From NCBI GenBank assembly GCA_017472085.1, contig JAFUQZ010000020.1, positions 1 to 64,000 of the forward strand: a stretch of DNA of 64,000 nt. The letters are read 5' to 3'. Both the position numbers and the translations under genes were made by a program. The stretch is from Akkermansia sp. (lineage in GTDB: Bacteria > Verrucomicrobiota > Verrucomicrobiia > Verrucomicrobiales > Akkermansiaceae). Shown here one piece after another: positions 45,501-54,249 of this stretch. The notes beneath the pieces were generated by a model. It had not been told where the DNA came from and made no database searches. It was given only the letters and a program-made list of their open reading frames with translations. Position 1 is the first letter of the stretch. Each line of letters starts with the position of its first letter.

Positions 45501-48500
45501 GTTACTTGTTTTGTAATGTCTGCTCCGACAAGAGACGCAGTCGCCGTGCTATCTCCAGCAGTTAAGGCTACCGGGCTGTATCCATAATTTTCCAGAGCGC
45601 TTTGATCTATCAGACAGGCCTGTCCGGTTTCCAAATCTACCAGAACAGTATCCAAACTGACCTCCATCTGCTCATCATATTCCACAAACTCCTCCAGCGT
45701 AATAGACCTTCCGGCGAGAGACAGCGCCGAAGCTGTTGACCCTACGCCCATCAAACATATTTCTTTTTCATTTACTGCAGCTGTTGACGTTTTGCAAAAT
45801 TGGGCCTCTTGATTACCTATCAGGCGTTTTTGGTTATTCTCAAACACGATTCGTATCAATTTCTCTCTCCTAATAGCCAGTTCATCTTCATTCAGCCAGC
45901 TGACTATGTACTGCTGAGCATTGGCAATCGTCGTGCCTATCCATTCACCGGCATCCCACAAAGCTCGTCCCACAGTAGTTGCATTAACCAGCAATTTTAC
46001 GCCTTCATCCAAGAATTCCCTTAATGTACCATCATATGAAATTGTGGCGTCTTTCCACGGAAGCTCGAGGCATATTTTGCCGTAGAAATCAGCATCGTTT
46101 ATTACAAATTGCCAATTATTTAAATCGATATCCAAATCTAGCAACAAACCTCCCTCTACAACTACTTTGTATGGAGCAAAAGCACCACCTACGATAAAAT
46201 AGAACTTTACATTCTCTAAACCTCCACTACCGTTGAACTTACCATCATTGAAATCTACCTCACCGCTTACGGTAAAACTTATCCCATAACCGAGTTTTAC
46301 TTTAATTCCGGGAATACATCTTTCAACAAGCGCACACAACATTTTTAAACCTTCAGAAGCAATATGTTGAACACCAGCAAGCGGCAATAATTTAATAAAA
46401 TCCAACAGTCCATAAGGTTGCTCAACGGAAAACTCTGCGGAGACGCCAAATAGCCCACTCCAATCAATCGTGTTGCCCATACATATCTGCGTACAAGACT
46501 GCGATTCTTCATCAGCAAGCTCTTTACATGTAGCAGTTGCCCCAAATTTTACTGTTATATCAATGCCGCAATCGGCAGATAACCTGCCTCTGGGATTCCA
46601 AAAATGAATACCATTCGTACCACTAATTGCGACCTTTGCATATTCGCCCTTCACAATATCAATTGATCCACCTATGGTATTTTCCGGAACCGTGGTCACA
46701 CCGTTGGGATTTAACATTGACCACAATAATGGTGATCTTTTAAGAATAGAAGGGCTAAACTCAAAACTCAGATTCTTGGAAGTAGAGCCCGTCCAACTTT
46801 CGGCGGACGTCATGGGCGCAGCCGATTTCAATTCACTCCATTCAAACTGCTCAGGAGGCGTGATTGCTATTACCTCAGGCCACTCCGATTCTTCGTTGTT
46901 GCTCCGAACAACGACAGTCACACCTTCATTCGTGGACGACAAATAATACGTGTTACTACATCCGCCATTAATCACACAGCTCTGTGCAACCGACTGTTCC
47001 AAGCCTGACTCACCAAGACGGATATACTGCCAGAAGAGCGTTGAATCGTCAGCCGCATGTTCTATCCATGCCAGTATGAAGCATTCATCTGCTTCCGACC
47101 AAATCAATTTGGAATTCTCTGTCAGGGCAGCATCGAGATAATGTTGCCAGATGATATTATTCCGTTCATAACTGATGTAAGCAACTTCATTTTCATTCCA
47201 TGCAGTCAAAAGGCCGCTCTTATTATCTTCTACGTTAACATAATTATTTCTGTATGTTGGAATTTCAACCGTTTCTATCTGCTGAATAACTCCATTTATG
47301 CATATATCCTCGTTCTGACCACAAACAAACTGTCCGGAACCGGATGAGAGCACGCCCGTATCATTACACCAGAAATCATGCACCTTCAATTCATACGTTC
47401 CGCCTTGCTCCATCCCGTACAATATGTATGATCCCGATGCATCCGTTGTTGCACTGTCAATGAGAACAGATTTATCTCCATCTATTTTGTACAAATAAAT
47501 ATCCACACCGGATAAAGCCTCACCCGTACTGCTGTCGCTTAAGGTTCCATGCACCGCCGGAGACGGCACATAATCCGGGCAATGAGTCATGGTAATACTC
47601 GTCAAATCCGCAAGTGAGGATACATTGATTTTCTGCCCGGCAGCAGCAACGGCATCCCGCATGCCATAGATAAAGGTTGTAAAATCGCCGATGGTATCAC
47701 CGATGCGAGGCTTCATATCGCTCCACCAGGCAGACCAATCAGCATCAGAACAGGCGGTCGGGCGCAGGGCACTTTCAAAATACGCCCATTGTGCATCCGT
47801 TATTTCTTCCTTGCTGTTGGGATCCAGCAACCATGCCTGAATGGCACCCACGCCGGAACGATAATTCTTGACGTAGATGCCCAGTTTGCTTGTTTCTCCG
47901 GCCGTCATGACTTCCGGCGTCAACGCATCTGCGCCACCCAGGAAAAGCAAAGCCGAACGGTCTTTATATTTAGCATCGTCATAGCCATAATACATGGCAA
48001 AATCCTCTGCCGTGTCCGTTATCAGAATAATGGCATTGGATACATCATAACCGGCCTTGTTTTCTGCATACAAATCAGCCTTCCACACCCAGCCCACGCG
48101 GCCTACATGTCTTTCTCCATTCATATTGGAGAATTTCAACTCCACCAAATCAGAGAATGTGGCGACATGCAAGGATTCCTCCAGCTTCACCACAGTATCC
48201 GCTTCATCCTGAACATACAGCGTCAACGCTGTTCCGGCTGCAAGCTCCTCCGGCAGGCTGAATGTAACCGTTGCCTGGCAGGAATCTACTATGGTAACCC
48301 GCTCCGCATCGTAGCGGATTCCCTTTTCATCCACCACATAGACAGACAGTCCCTCAGCAAATTCGGAGCCGACCAGAGTCAGGGTAGAGGGATGCCCGGC
48401 TGCCAAATTAGAGAAGGAGGAATCATACACAGCGAACTCGGACTTCTGAATCTGCGTCGTATAGCTCGTGTCCTTTCCTCCCTTGATGGCAATGTAATAA

Positions 48501-51265
48501 GTCGTTCCGGCTTCTGCATTGAACACGGAGAAATGCAGACTGTTAGCTGTCGTTTTCTTGTTAATCGCTTTCCCGTTCACTACGGTTGTTACCATGACCA
48601 TAGCATTCGGATTATCTACCGTCAGATTATAGGAACCGCTTTCCGTCGGGGTAAAAGCATAATAGAGCGTTTCATTGGCAGAAGAAAGACGCCCGGCTAC
48701 CGATTCACCCGTCAACTCCGGCACACCGATGCTTATCTTCGTACCGACTGCGGAAACATTATTATTCTCCTTATCCTCGCTCAGGCGATCAGACTCATCC
48801 GTACGCACAAAAACATAGTAATCCCCCGGTTCCAAATCTGTCAGCAATCCTTTGACGGATGCTGTATAAGAACCATTTTCCGATAAAGCCTCCGTGCGGT
48901 TGTAGCGCCCCAGAAGAATGGCTTCATCCTCATTCCATTGTTGAGTCCTGCACAGATACACGGCATCCGTCCAGGTTCCCGGAGTCATCGCGTCTCCGAT
49001 GTTGCTGACAGTATAGGTGATGGTTGTATAACGTCCCAAAGTAGTGGAACTCACGTCAAGCGCCGTCCCCACCGTCAAATCCGGTGCAGCCACATAGATT
49101 TCATGCCGATAATCAGCAGACATCTCCACCCCCCAATCATTGCGGACGGATTGATCAACACTGAGCGTGTACGTTCCCTTGCTCAATACCGTATCAAAAT
49201 AGAATCGGTAGAAAATATTGCCGGAGACACCGGCTTTCCGCATCTGCGTCAGCTCTATTTCCTGACCATCAGGAGCATACAAATGAACCGAATCCAAGGA
49301 GATGGTGCTGTCATCCATCACCTGATCAAAGAACACATCCACATAGCTGAACACATCCGTCACCGTACTGTTGCTGCGGAAGAGCAAGACTCGAGGTTCT
49401 GCAATTTGCAAGCAATGGTAGGTAATGCCACTGCTGAAATTCTCGGAAGCGGTGAACGATTTCCCATCCACATCCTTCAGTTCCGCCGTACAGTTCACCT
49501 GATAATCCCCCGTGGACAATTCATCGAAATACAGAGTCACCTTCTTGCCGGACACTTCATACTTCTGAATGGCTATCTTGTTACCCTCCGCATCCGTCAG
49601 CAGCACGCTGTCCGCATTGACGGTATCTGCATCCACTAATCGATTGAAGCTGAGCGTCAGGCTCGTGGTCAGATGCGACAACCGATGATTCCCCGCCATC
49701 GTCGCATCAAAACTGAACTCCTGAGTCGGAGGTGCCATCAGGATATTGGAAATCAACACCCTATCTTCCGTGTAACCCTGAATCTTAGCTATTACTGCAT
49801 CAATATCCGTTGTTCCCCAGTAGTTGCCCGACAAGTCGATAACGCCTGTAGACGATGCCATATCCGTCAGCTTAAGCGTGGTCTTGCTGAAATCATTGCC
49901 CGTTATCGTGGTACTTGTCGAGGCCATGGATATCTGCAATGTCCCGTTAATCGCGCACCCGGTAATATTGGCAGTCGAACCACTATAGACATATACGGAG
50001 TTATTGACGGTACTGTTACTCAAATTCAGCGTGCCATAGTTGTTGATGTAATCATTTACCGTTACGCCATCCAATGTTGCCGTGGCGCCGGACTGAATAC
50101 TCAGATCATTCCGGGTATCCAGCGTGCCGCCCTCCATCTCCAGCGTGCCGCCCTTATAAATGTAGAGGTAATATCCATTCCGTATATTCGCATTCCTCAG
50201 CTGCATCTTGCCGCCATCCCGGATATACATATACGCATACCTGTCGTTTATTCCTCTGATCGCATCGGCTATCTCCTCATTGTCCGCTATCAGTGTACCA
50301 TAGACAAACAAATCATGGCTACTCTGCATCTGCAGGCATACCCCTTCCTCCAGCGTTACGGTATTGCTTTCTTTTACTGTAATGCTATCGGCTGATTTAT
50401 ATCCACCCGCAAAAGTGTCAGGCAATACTGTCAACGTCGTGGTATAAATATTACCACTTACGCCGATATACTTCTCGCCCTCATTTGTTGCCGTCCAGTC
50501 AATGGAATTCAACAAGGTTTCCACGGAGCCGGAGAAATTCGTCAACAGTAGAGCCATCTCTCCCGTCATGGTGACTCCCTGTCCCTGTGTTGTCACATCA
50601 CTATCGCTATCCACATTCAGTCGCGAACATGTCACATTCTCCAGCACAGACTTGCCTGTTACTTCCAAAGAACCACCAATCTTGCTGTTTCGCGCATTGA
50701 CACTTCCACTCCCGCTTATGTAAGAAGTTGTAGTAACACCCTCCAGATTGATTGTCCCGGAATTGGTTACATATTGCTTCACTGTCGTTCCGTTGAGCGT
50801 CATCGTTCCCCCGCCGTTCACCGTAATGTATCTTCCGGCGTACAATGAACCGCCCGTCATCTCCAACACACCCCCACTATAGACAATCACATCGTTATAA
50901 CTATTGTGTGCTAAATTGATATTGGCATTTTTCAATACTACCTTACCTCCGTTTCGGACATAAAGATAAGAAAACGGTTGATCTGTAGACATTAACACAT
51001 CAGCCGCAGTCTCCCATTCCGAGTTCAGCGTGCCGTACACATTGAGGGCTTTACCATTCAAATTAATCGTAACGCTTTCCGACAAATTGACGAGCACTCC
51101 TGCCGGTATGTTCAAGCTACTCGACAAGGAAATCGTCCCGGCAAGAGATGAATCGAACACAATTTCTACTTCATCGGTGCCGGTATAGGCGTTGGCGAGT
51201 GCAATAGCTTCGCGGAGGGTGCCGGTGCCGGAATCGGCGAGGGAGGTGACGGTGATGGTGTACAT
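39548..51265 (-). CDS. giant secreted mosaic protein with IdeS-like cysteine protease domain
   Basis: 3905 residues, no signal peptide, and a C-terminus of ETKRFTIANA that may be the uncleaved type I signal. Order of modules: CSLREA-like start and polymorphic beta-helix repeats (1-515); Ig-like (about 520-710); CARDB (about 725-835); PPC-like (about 845-930); carboxypeptidase-regulatory-like (about 1235-1310); an A+T-rich unassigned centre (to about 2060) including an SYDPNDFYGP motif; Ig-like (about 2330-2450); five FG-GAP repeats with DxDxDG calcium sites (about 2468-2742); two FnIII; an IdeS/C66-like peptidase (about 2950-3190; Cys2974, His3114, Asp3137/3139); tandem Ig-FnIII units; two PPC domains (about 3660-3890). 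Probably exported to the cell surface or medium by the adjacent type I system. Confidence 0.9.
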   Translation of the reverse strand: MYTITVTSLADSGTGTLREAIALANAYTGTDEVEIVFDSSLAGTISLSSSLNIPAGVLVNLSESVTINLNGKALNVYGTLNSEWETAADVLMSTDQPFSYLYVRNGGKVVLKNANINLAHNSYNDVIVYSGGVLEMTGGSLYAGRYITVNGGGTMTLNGTTVKQYVTNSGTINLEGVTTTSYISGSGSVNARNSKIGGSLEVTGKSVLENVTCSRLNVDSDSDVTTQGQGVTMTGEMALLLTNFSGSVETLLNSIDWTATNEGEKYIGVSGNIYTTTLTVLPDTFAGGYKSADSITVKESNTVTLEEGVCLQMQSSHDLFVYGTLIADNEEIADAIRGINDRYAYMYIRDGGKMQLRNANIRNGYYLYIYKGGTLEMEGGTLDTRNDLSIQSGATATLDGVTVNDYINNYGTLNLSNSTVNNSVYVYSGSTANITGCAINGTLQISMASTSTTITGNDFSKTTLKLTDMASSTGVIDLSGNYWGTTDIDAVIAKIQGYTEDRVLISNILMAPPTQEFSFDATMAGNHRLSHLTTSLTLSFNRLVDADTVNADSVLLTDAEGNKIAIQKYEVSGKKVTLYFDELSTGDYQVNCTAELKDVDGKSFTASENFSSGITYHCLQIAEPRVLLFRSNSTVTDVFSYVDVFFDQVMDDSTISLDSVHLYAPDGQEIELTQMRKAGVSGNIFYRFYFDTVLSKGTYTLSVDQSVRNDWGVEMSADYRHEIYVAAPDLTVGTALDVSSTTLGRYTTITYTVSNIGDAMTPGTWTDAVYLCRTQQWNEDEAILLGRYNRTEALSENGSYTASVKGLLTDLEPGDYYVFVRTDESDRLSEDKENNNVSAVGTKISIGVPELTGESVAGRLSSANETLYYAFTPTESGSYNLTVDNPNAMVMVTTVVNGKAINKKTTANSLHFSVFNAEAGTTYYIAIKGGKDTSYTTQIQKSEFAVYDSSFSNLAAGHPSTLTLVGSEFAEGLSVYVVDEKGIRYDAERVTIVDSCQATVTFSLPEELAAGTALTLYVQDEADTVVKLEESLHVATFSDLVELKFSNMNGERHVGRVGWVWKADLYAENKAGYDVSNAIILITDTAEDFAMYYGYDDAKYKDRSALLFLGGADALTPEVMTAGETSKLGIYVKNYRSGVGAIQAWLLDPNSKEEITDAQWAYFESALRPTACSDADWSAWWSDMKPRIGDTIGDFTTFIYGMRDAVAAAGQKINVSSLADLTSITMTHCPDYVPSPAVHGTLSDSSTGEALSGVDIYLYKIDGDKSVLIDSATTDASGSYILYGMEQGGTYELKVHDFWCNDTGVLSSGSGQFVCGQNEDICINGVIQQIETVEIPTYRNNYVNVEDNKSGLLTAWNENEVAYISYERNNIIWQHYLDAALTENSKLIWSEADECFILAWIEHAADDSTLFWQYIRLGESGLEQSVAQSCVINGGCSNTYYLSSTNEGVTVVVRSNNEESEWPEVIAITPPEQFEWSELKSAAPMTSAESWTGSTSKNLSFEFSPSILKRSPLLWSMLNPNGVTTVPENTIGGSIDIVKGEYAKVAISGTNGIHFWNPRGRLSADCGIDITVKFGATATCKELADEESQSCTQICMGNTIDWSGLFGVSAEFSVEQPYGLLDFIKLLPLAGVQHIASEGLKMLCALVERCIPGIKVKLGYGISFTVSGEVDFNDGKFNGSGGLENVKFYFIVGGAFAPYKVVVEGGLLLDLDIDLNNWQFVINDADFYGKICLELPWKDATISYDGTLREFLDEGVKLLVNATTVGRALWDAGEWIGTTIANAQQYIVSWLNEDELAIRREKLIRIVFENNQKRLIGNQEAQFCKTSTAAVNEKEICLMGVGSTASALSLAGRSITLEEFVEYDEQMEVSLDTVLVDLETGQACLIDQSALENYGYSPVALTAGDSTATASLVGADITKQVTDAELYLYENQLCMVWICNLNGKYQMFFTTLENGAWVNPVLVRESENVLSSCKLNEIRDQLIATVSETDSENQMHQDIQFALGDNGWAAYQNAAMDLSSVNTNQGNTAGSVQVVSSFGEIFDAIERKVADLIGCPLPDPDDELDHEGFSSYDPNDFYGPAAYGKENWIAPQEMQFQILCENIPEENIAHAAMVTIKHKLDDAYDYSTFRLGDMMIGGNYVEISEDVKSYKARLDWTSTLGVLVDVNAFFDADTGEVVWEFVAIDQETGWIVSDPFKGLLAPNYNPPEGDGWVYYYVEPKETTVTGTTATSQAEIIFDYNEPIMTPVLSYTFDADRPEGAVSAVAATVCTRYLRVDWSGTDVGSGVVGYNVFVSVDGGDWELWQENIAATSALYTVSEGEHQYAFFAQAIDNVGLAETLEEMMPAEAETTASGKVSSLTVENVQAVRAGDELTLSITFSGQVVCADWTAALVVTTSAMAIDLSAGTFRYDDATHVLTWVGTVAGVPDGAQATVRLKDGTVTDAAGLPYGSIAPAYTVPVELAGVVGSAYAAPTLVDYNGDGLSDVLVGEVAENSKGRIRIYLNEGTAEVASFASFIYASTAEDTPIELAATGCQGAIVRFADITGDGKDEMVVGLADGTIRIFTAAEDGYWTDAGELTCSVGGESETVDVGTRAALEFVDANGDGRTDMLVGTGDGNVLLYLNTAAEGAVAFDAGRYLHDAAGRIKVGNRVSVSAGDVDGDGLWDMLLGTADGNILFYRNEGTTATALFGAAETVFAGDALLDMSGETNRVRIDVGDLNGDGIDDLVVGQSNGKVKLLYGTDGADLIGEVVVGSIPLPGVPQNVQVMVEGSALTISWDAVTVDDAADISYEVSYLATGEESPTVVTVNSTETSLELPDGIYDVQVRALNHGKGGEWSAAQQVTVDTVAPDAPGGMSGAGGETAAKLSWSPVADAASYEIRYQKSGSGAWRTVAAEESSVTLETLDPAEYVWQVRAIDAAGNASDWSATSAFTVTGVLPDTEQHWATGLRFDAAGSLTGGYYDVNKSGSGDSNLCWAAAVSNVLAWWQEQGMTTTVVPDAPQGAETIYATFTQSWENSSGVDVYGLIWWLSGDSTSSGYDDYVDSHYRGDSSTGAYYAQFYTAQTIAQYTAQVQLSDVAADALSSAWADIYEASGMIALGVFRSVSSGGSLSGGHSLTLWGYETNLDTGRVQEIYVTDSDDGTTSPVTLSVVYDEQTGYYTIAQENARLNGYVLGTYTYLKAFTGRDIVNPAVTAETPVVEKVANGRIRVTLSWSCTETADIVLTVDGQTCHPGAETSYTLELADGEHTYSITATDAAGNVGSATGSFAMDATAPDAVQGVQATTGESGVSVIWNAVEDAASYTLEYATKSDFSDAKTVTGITGTKHALTDVPGTGTLYVRVAAVDAAGNVSDWSAAAETGLDITPPVVTLNEPVLKKIADGRVEATLSWSCSEAAVYVLTVDGKEYSVRGAMRYTLELSDGEHAYSVKATDGAGLTGSAEGSFAMDATAPDVVQGVMATTVKNGVSVIWNAVEEAASYTLEYAMKSDFSDAKTVTGIAGTTHALTDVPGTGSLYVRVAAVDAAGNVSAWSATAESGLDITAPDEVPGLSELVHGTSARLSWDAVSDASGISGYRIQYAVNGDFTKAQTMQVNSTEATFYTLLEDAAYQWRVAAVDGAGNVGEWSAAQSFRTGAAEPEDDSAAESREIEMSVPSGGESHSLARVNGWVGFDDPSDYYCFTAKGEGAYAVSLDGAVLGTQVFLSVGELDEQGNFAPTRKLLVAPGSAATALGGIALEQGEKCYIRVESYDKGLGRYNGEYSLSVDAEVADAARVTDNNSTDKATALKPGGSADAALSGWVGTGDAVDYYCFELAKPAELSLALSELETAVKVKLLREEGDGRVSQVMSRSVKANRGLDHTLSLTGGTYFVEVASYDNGAGRYNTTYALELEKEESNGETKRFTIANA
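40640..41700 (-). repeat. 528-bp tandem repeat of Ig-FnIII units in the giant gene
   Basis: Two copies of a 176-codon unit lie head to tail; for example CAGACACATTGCCCGCGG occurs at 40684 and 41212. Long runs are identical apart from scattered substitutions. Each unit encodes an Ig-like domain (LSWSC...TVDG) followed by a fibronectin-III domain (GVSVIWNAVE...YVRVAAVDAAGNVS). This is a recent duplication. Confidence 0.85.
41700..42420 (-). other. IdeS-like (C66) cysteine peptidase domain within the giant protein
   Basis: Catalytic Cys in SNLCWAAAVSNVLAWW (Cys codon 42344-42346), His in GGHSLTLWGYE (codon 41924-41926) and Asp pair in EIYVTDSDDG (41855-41857 and two codons on). Streptococcal IdeS has LCGAATAGNMLHWW, NHVINLWGAD and IYVTDSDS in the same order. 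The His-to-Asp spacing is 23 residues here and 22 in IdeS. The domain closes with YVLGTYTYLKAF, similar to the IdeS C-terminus. The Cys-to-His spacing is 140, against 168 in IdeS. Confidence 0.8.
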
Positions 51266-51369
51266 GGCAGGAAAGTTTGGTTGGGGTTAGAGGTGTGTGT
51301 GGAAAAGAAAGGGAATGGGGCTCGAAAGGGGGGATTCGGTCGGGTTGTTTTTGTTTTGGCTCAGGGAAA

Positions 51370-54009
51370 TTACCAGAACCGGTAATTCACACCGGCGGAA
51401 ATGGTATGGGTGGATTGAGAGGAGCGGGTTTCGTAGCGGTAGGCGGCCCAGGTGCTCCATTGCGGGGTGATTTGGAGGCGGGCGGCGGCGTCCAGCTCAA
51501 AGGCGCTGCGGCTGCGGGTTTCGCCCTCGCTCTGCCAGCGGGCGGTGCCGTCTGTGCAGTCGGTGGCGGGGTCGGCTTCCGTCAGGTCGACGCGGTAGCT
51601 CAGCTCCAGGCTCGGGGTCAGCACCATGCCGTCGCCGATGTCCAGATGGCTGTACATGGTCACACCCACCGGCAGCGTCAGGATGTTCATATCCGCGCCA
51701 TCGCTCTCCCAGCTGCCGGCGGTGCCGCGCAGCGTGGCGCTGTCCTGCTTGCCGGAGAGGTACTCCAACCCGATGAAGGGCGCGTAGTAGATATCACGCT
51801 CATTCTTCCAGTGCCAGGAAAGGCGGGCGGAGGCGTAGAAGTTCGTGTCGTCCCAGCTGCCCTCGTGGGTGTCGGACTCGTAATCATTGTCGGTCATGCC
51901 GAAGCCGCCGATGACATCCAGTATCGGTGTGCCGCCGCCGATGGCATCAAAGGCATGGCGAGCCTGCACGGCAACCATGATTTCACTCTGGTCAATGGTG
52001 GCATCTGCATCGCTGTCGGCGGAGTCGAGCCTGGCATCGTTGCTGCCCACCATCTGCCCGAAAGCGATACCCAGCACGGTGCTGCGGCTCACGCTGCGGG
52101 AGACGCCCACGGCATAGCCGCCGCCGGAGTAGCTCCACGCGCCGGAATAGCGGTCAAAGTGGCCGATACCGGCGGCCCACACGTTCGTGCCCTCGGCCGG
52201 AGCGGCAGCGGCGATTCCCAGATGCTGCACGGACTGCGCGGCAAAGGCATGCAGCGCCCCCACGGAGGAATGCAGCGCGTTGGCAATGGAGACGCCGGGG
52301 CGGTCGAAGTTGATGACGGGTGCGTCCTCTCCGTAGAGCGCGGCGATATCAATGGTGCCGGTGGCGATGTCCAGCGCGGCGTCCGTCTCATGCGTGCCTT
52401 CCTTGTCGGTGAGCGTCACCTCTGCACTGCTCAGCAGCTCGCGCAGTTTGGAATCCGTCAGTTTCGTCGTGTTGATGAGGTAGATTTCCTCTGCATCACC
52501 GGTGGAAGTCACGCCGCTCATGTCCACATCGAGTGTCAGGCTGCCGCCCTCTGCCACGCTGACGGTGGCGGCGGGGGCGAGCTGCAGGCGGTGGGTGGTG
52601 CTCTGCACGGCATCATCCGTCATGCGGAAGGTCCAGGTGTTTGCACCGGAAAGGTTGATTGACGGCGAAAGCAGCGAGGCGGTGCCATTCACCTCCATGG
52701 CTGCGGCATTCATGGCGAGAGCCGCCTGCACAGCGGAACAGGGGTTAAGCACCAGCGTGGTCTTTTCCGCCAGAGCAAGACTTGATCCAGCCTTACCGAA
52801 GGCGGCATTCTCCGCGAGCTCCACGGAACCGGCCTGCACGCTCAGGCTGCCGGCAAAGTCGGCGGCATCTGCCAGCAGCAGTGTACCCGTGCCGCTCTTG
52901 GTGAGCGAGGCATCAGCATCCCCGGCCAGGCCGCCGTTGAGGCTCAGAGATTCCGCCACATCCAGCTCCGCAGCCGTGCCCTGCACCGTCACGTCTCCGC
53001 TCACGGAGGAAACACCTGCTGCTGCCAGCTTGCCGCCCAGCTCCACAACGCCGTCAATAGCCGAACCATCTGCCAATGACAGAGTGCTGCCCGCCGCCAC
53101 CTGCACCACGGCCGAACCATCGCCCCAGGCGGCATCCTCTGCCAGCTTCACCGTGCCGCTCTGAATGCTCAGCATGCCGCCGTAATACGAGCCATCGCCC
53201 AGCAGCACCTCTCCGGCTCCGGTCTTGACGATGAGTGCCGTGGCGTCCTCCGACTCCACGCCGCCGCTCAGGCTGATGGTTGAGCCCTCTGCCGCATCCA
53301 GATTCATGGCGGCATTCTGCCCCAGATACACATCATTCGGGAAGCCGGTGTAGAGGCCGGACTCCTCCGTGGCCTCGCTCTGATTGCCGGTGAAGGTGAT
53401 ATTGCCCTTGGCGGTATCGGATTTCAACACCAGAGCATACGCGTCCGAGCTGTCCTGCGATTCCACATAAATGGCACCGCCGAGGGCTTCCGAGGCGCAG
53501 GAATCGAATGAAACACCGCCCTCCACCAGCACGGAAGTGCCCTTTTTCACCAGCAGTGCGCCGCCGTCCGTTGCCGAAACAACATGGGAGAAGCTCGTCC
53601 CCGAGCGAAGCGTCATCTCCCCCTCCGCCACCAGCAGCGGCGCCTTACCCTGACTCTGCTCAAAAGACACCTTTTCACCGATGAGCACCCCGGGAGCCGA
53701 CAGTGTGCCGGGTGCGTTGATGACGGTGATATGGCTCAACGCCATCCCGGACGGCAGCGTGGTCTGCCCGGCATCCGAGCTCCAGGTGAGCGCCGCATCG
53801 GCAGCAGCCTGCACGCTGATGCTGCCGGTCTTGTCTGCCAGAGGCGTGGAAATCTGCGACAAATCCACATCGCCCGTCAGGGTGATGCTATCCCCCGACA
53901 CCGCCGCCTCCCATGCAGCCTTGAAATCATTTGCGTCAGAGACAGAATACGTCGCAGCAGAAGCCAAAGCCCCGCAGGAAATCAAAGAAAGAAGAAAGAG
54001 TGTTCTCAT
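51370..54009 (-). CDS. autotransporter with passenger beta-strand repeats
   Basis: About 879 residues from the ATG at 54009, where a signal peptide begins (TLFLLSLISCGALASAA). The passenger (about 25-580) is a beta-helix of autotransporter-associated repeats such as LTKSGTGTLLLADAADFAGSLSVQAG. The C-terminal about 280 residues form the type V beta-barrel, ending in the aromatic SAGVNYRFW. It should expose its passenger on the cell surface. It lies 104 bp upstream of the giant protein gene on the same strand, so the two may be co-expressed. Confidence 0.9.
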   Translation of the reverse strand: MRTLFLLSLISCGALASAATYSVSDANDFKAAWEAAVSGDSITLTGDVDLSQISTPLADKTGSISVQAAADAALTWSSDAGQTTLPSGMALSHITVINAPGTLSAPGVLIGEKVSFEQSQGKAPLLVAEGEMTLRSGTSFSHVVSATDGGALLVKKGTSVLVEGGVSFDSCASEALGGAIYVESQDSSDAYALVLKSDTAKGNITFTGNQSEATEESGLYTGFPNDVYLGQNAAMNLDAAEGSTISLSGGVESEDATALIVKTGAGEVLLGDGSYYGGMLSIQSGTVKLAEDAAWGDGSAVVQVAAGSTLSLADGSAIDGVVELGGKLAAAGVSSVSGDVTVQGTAAELDVAESLSLNGGLAGDADASLTKSGTGTLLLADAADFAGSLSVQAGSVELAENAAFGKAGSSLALAEKTTLVLNPCSAVQAALAMNAAAMEVNGTASLLSPSINLSGANTWTFRMTDDAVQSTTHRLQLAPAATVSVAEGGSLTLDVDMSGVTSTGDAEEIYLINTTKLTDSKLRELLSSAEVTLTDKEGTHETDAALDIATGTIDIAALYGEDAPVINFDRPGVSIANALHSSVGALHAFAAQSVQHLGIAAAAPAEGTNVWAAGIGHFDRYSGAWSYSGGGYAVGVSRSVSRSTVLGIAFGQMVGSNDARLDSADSDADATIDQSEIMVAVQARHAFDAIGGGTPILDVIGGFGMTDNDYESDTHEGSWDDTNFYASARLSWHWKNERDIYYAPFIGLEYLSGKQDSATLRGTAGSWESDGADMNILTLPVGVTMYSHLDIGDGMVLTPSLELSYRVDLTEADPATDCTDGTARWQSEGETRSRSAFELDAAARLQITPQWSTWAAYRYETRSSQSTHTISAGVNYRFW

Positions 54010-54035
54010 AAGCCTAACGATTAAAAGCCACGCGT

Positions 54036-54064
54036 AGTATATCGCATTCCGAATGCTATGTACT
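54036..54064 (-). promoter_or_regulatory. autotransporter promoter with palindrome in the spacer
   Basis: -10 TATACT (54036-54041), a 17-bp spacer filled by GCATTCGGAATGC, and -35 position AGTACA (54059-54064). There are 26 nt to the ATG. The same geometry is seen for the sigma-factor gene at 5.4 kb. Confidence 0.5.
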
Positions 54065-54207
54065 ACGAAATTGGCGAGGGTTAATGCGTTACAGAAAAAA
54101 AGCACACCCATGGTTTCTTTCGGATAAGGCCGATAAAAAGAAGAAAATAATCAGATATAATGACTGTTGCAACTTTTCTTCTGTACATAGCATTCGGAAT
54201 GCGATAT
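54039..54207. repeat. 25-bp inverted repeat pair with GCATTnnnAATGC core
   Basis: Positions 54039-54063 and 54183-54207 are perfect reverse complements over 25 bp. Each contains the palindrome GCATT-CCG/CGG-AATGC (54044-54056 and 54190-54202). The 119 bp between them is A+T-rich and holds no gene. The design matches the pair at 5402-5593. Confidence 0.85.
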
Positions 54208-54249
54208 TCCACGGAGTTTCGGATAAAATGTCACGACTTCCTTAATTAT

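Noticed and set aside
39548-51265. RTX (GGxGxDxxx) repeats expected for a type I cargo
   Set aside because: None seen; the DxDxDG motifs at about 43.0-43.9 kb belong to FG-GAP repeats.
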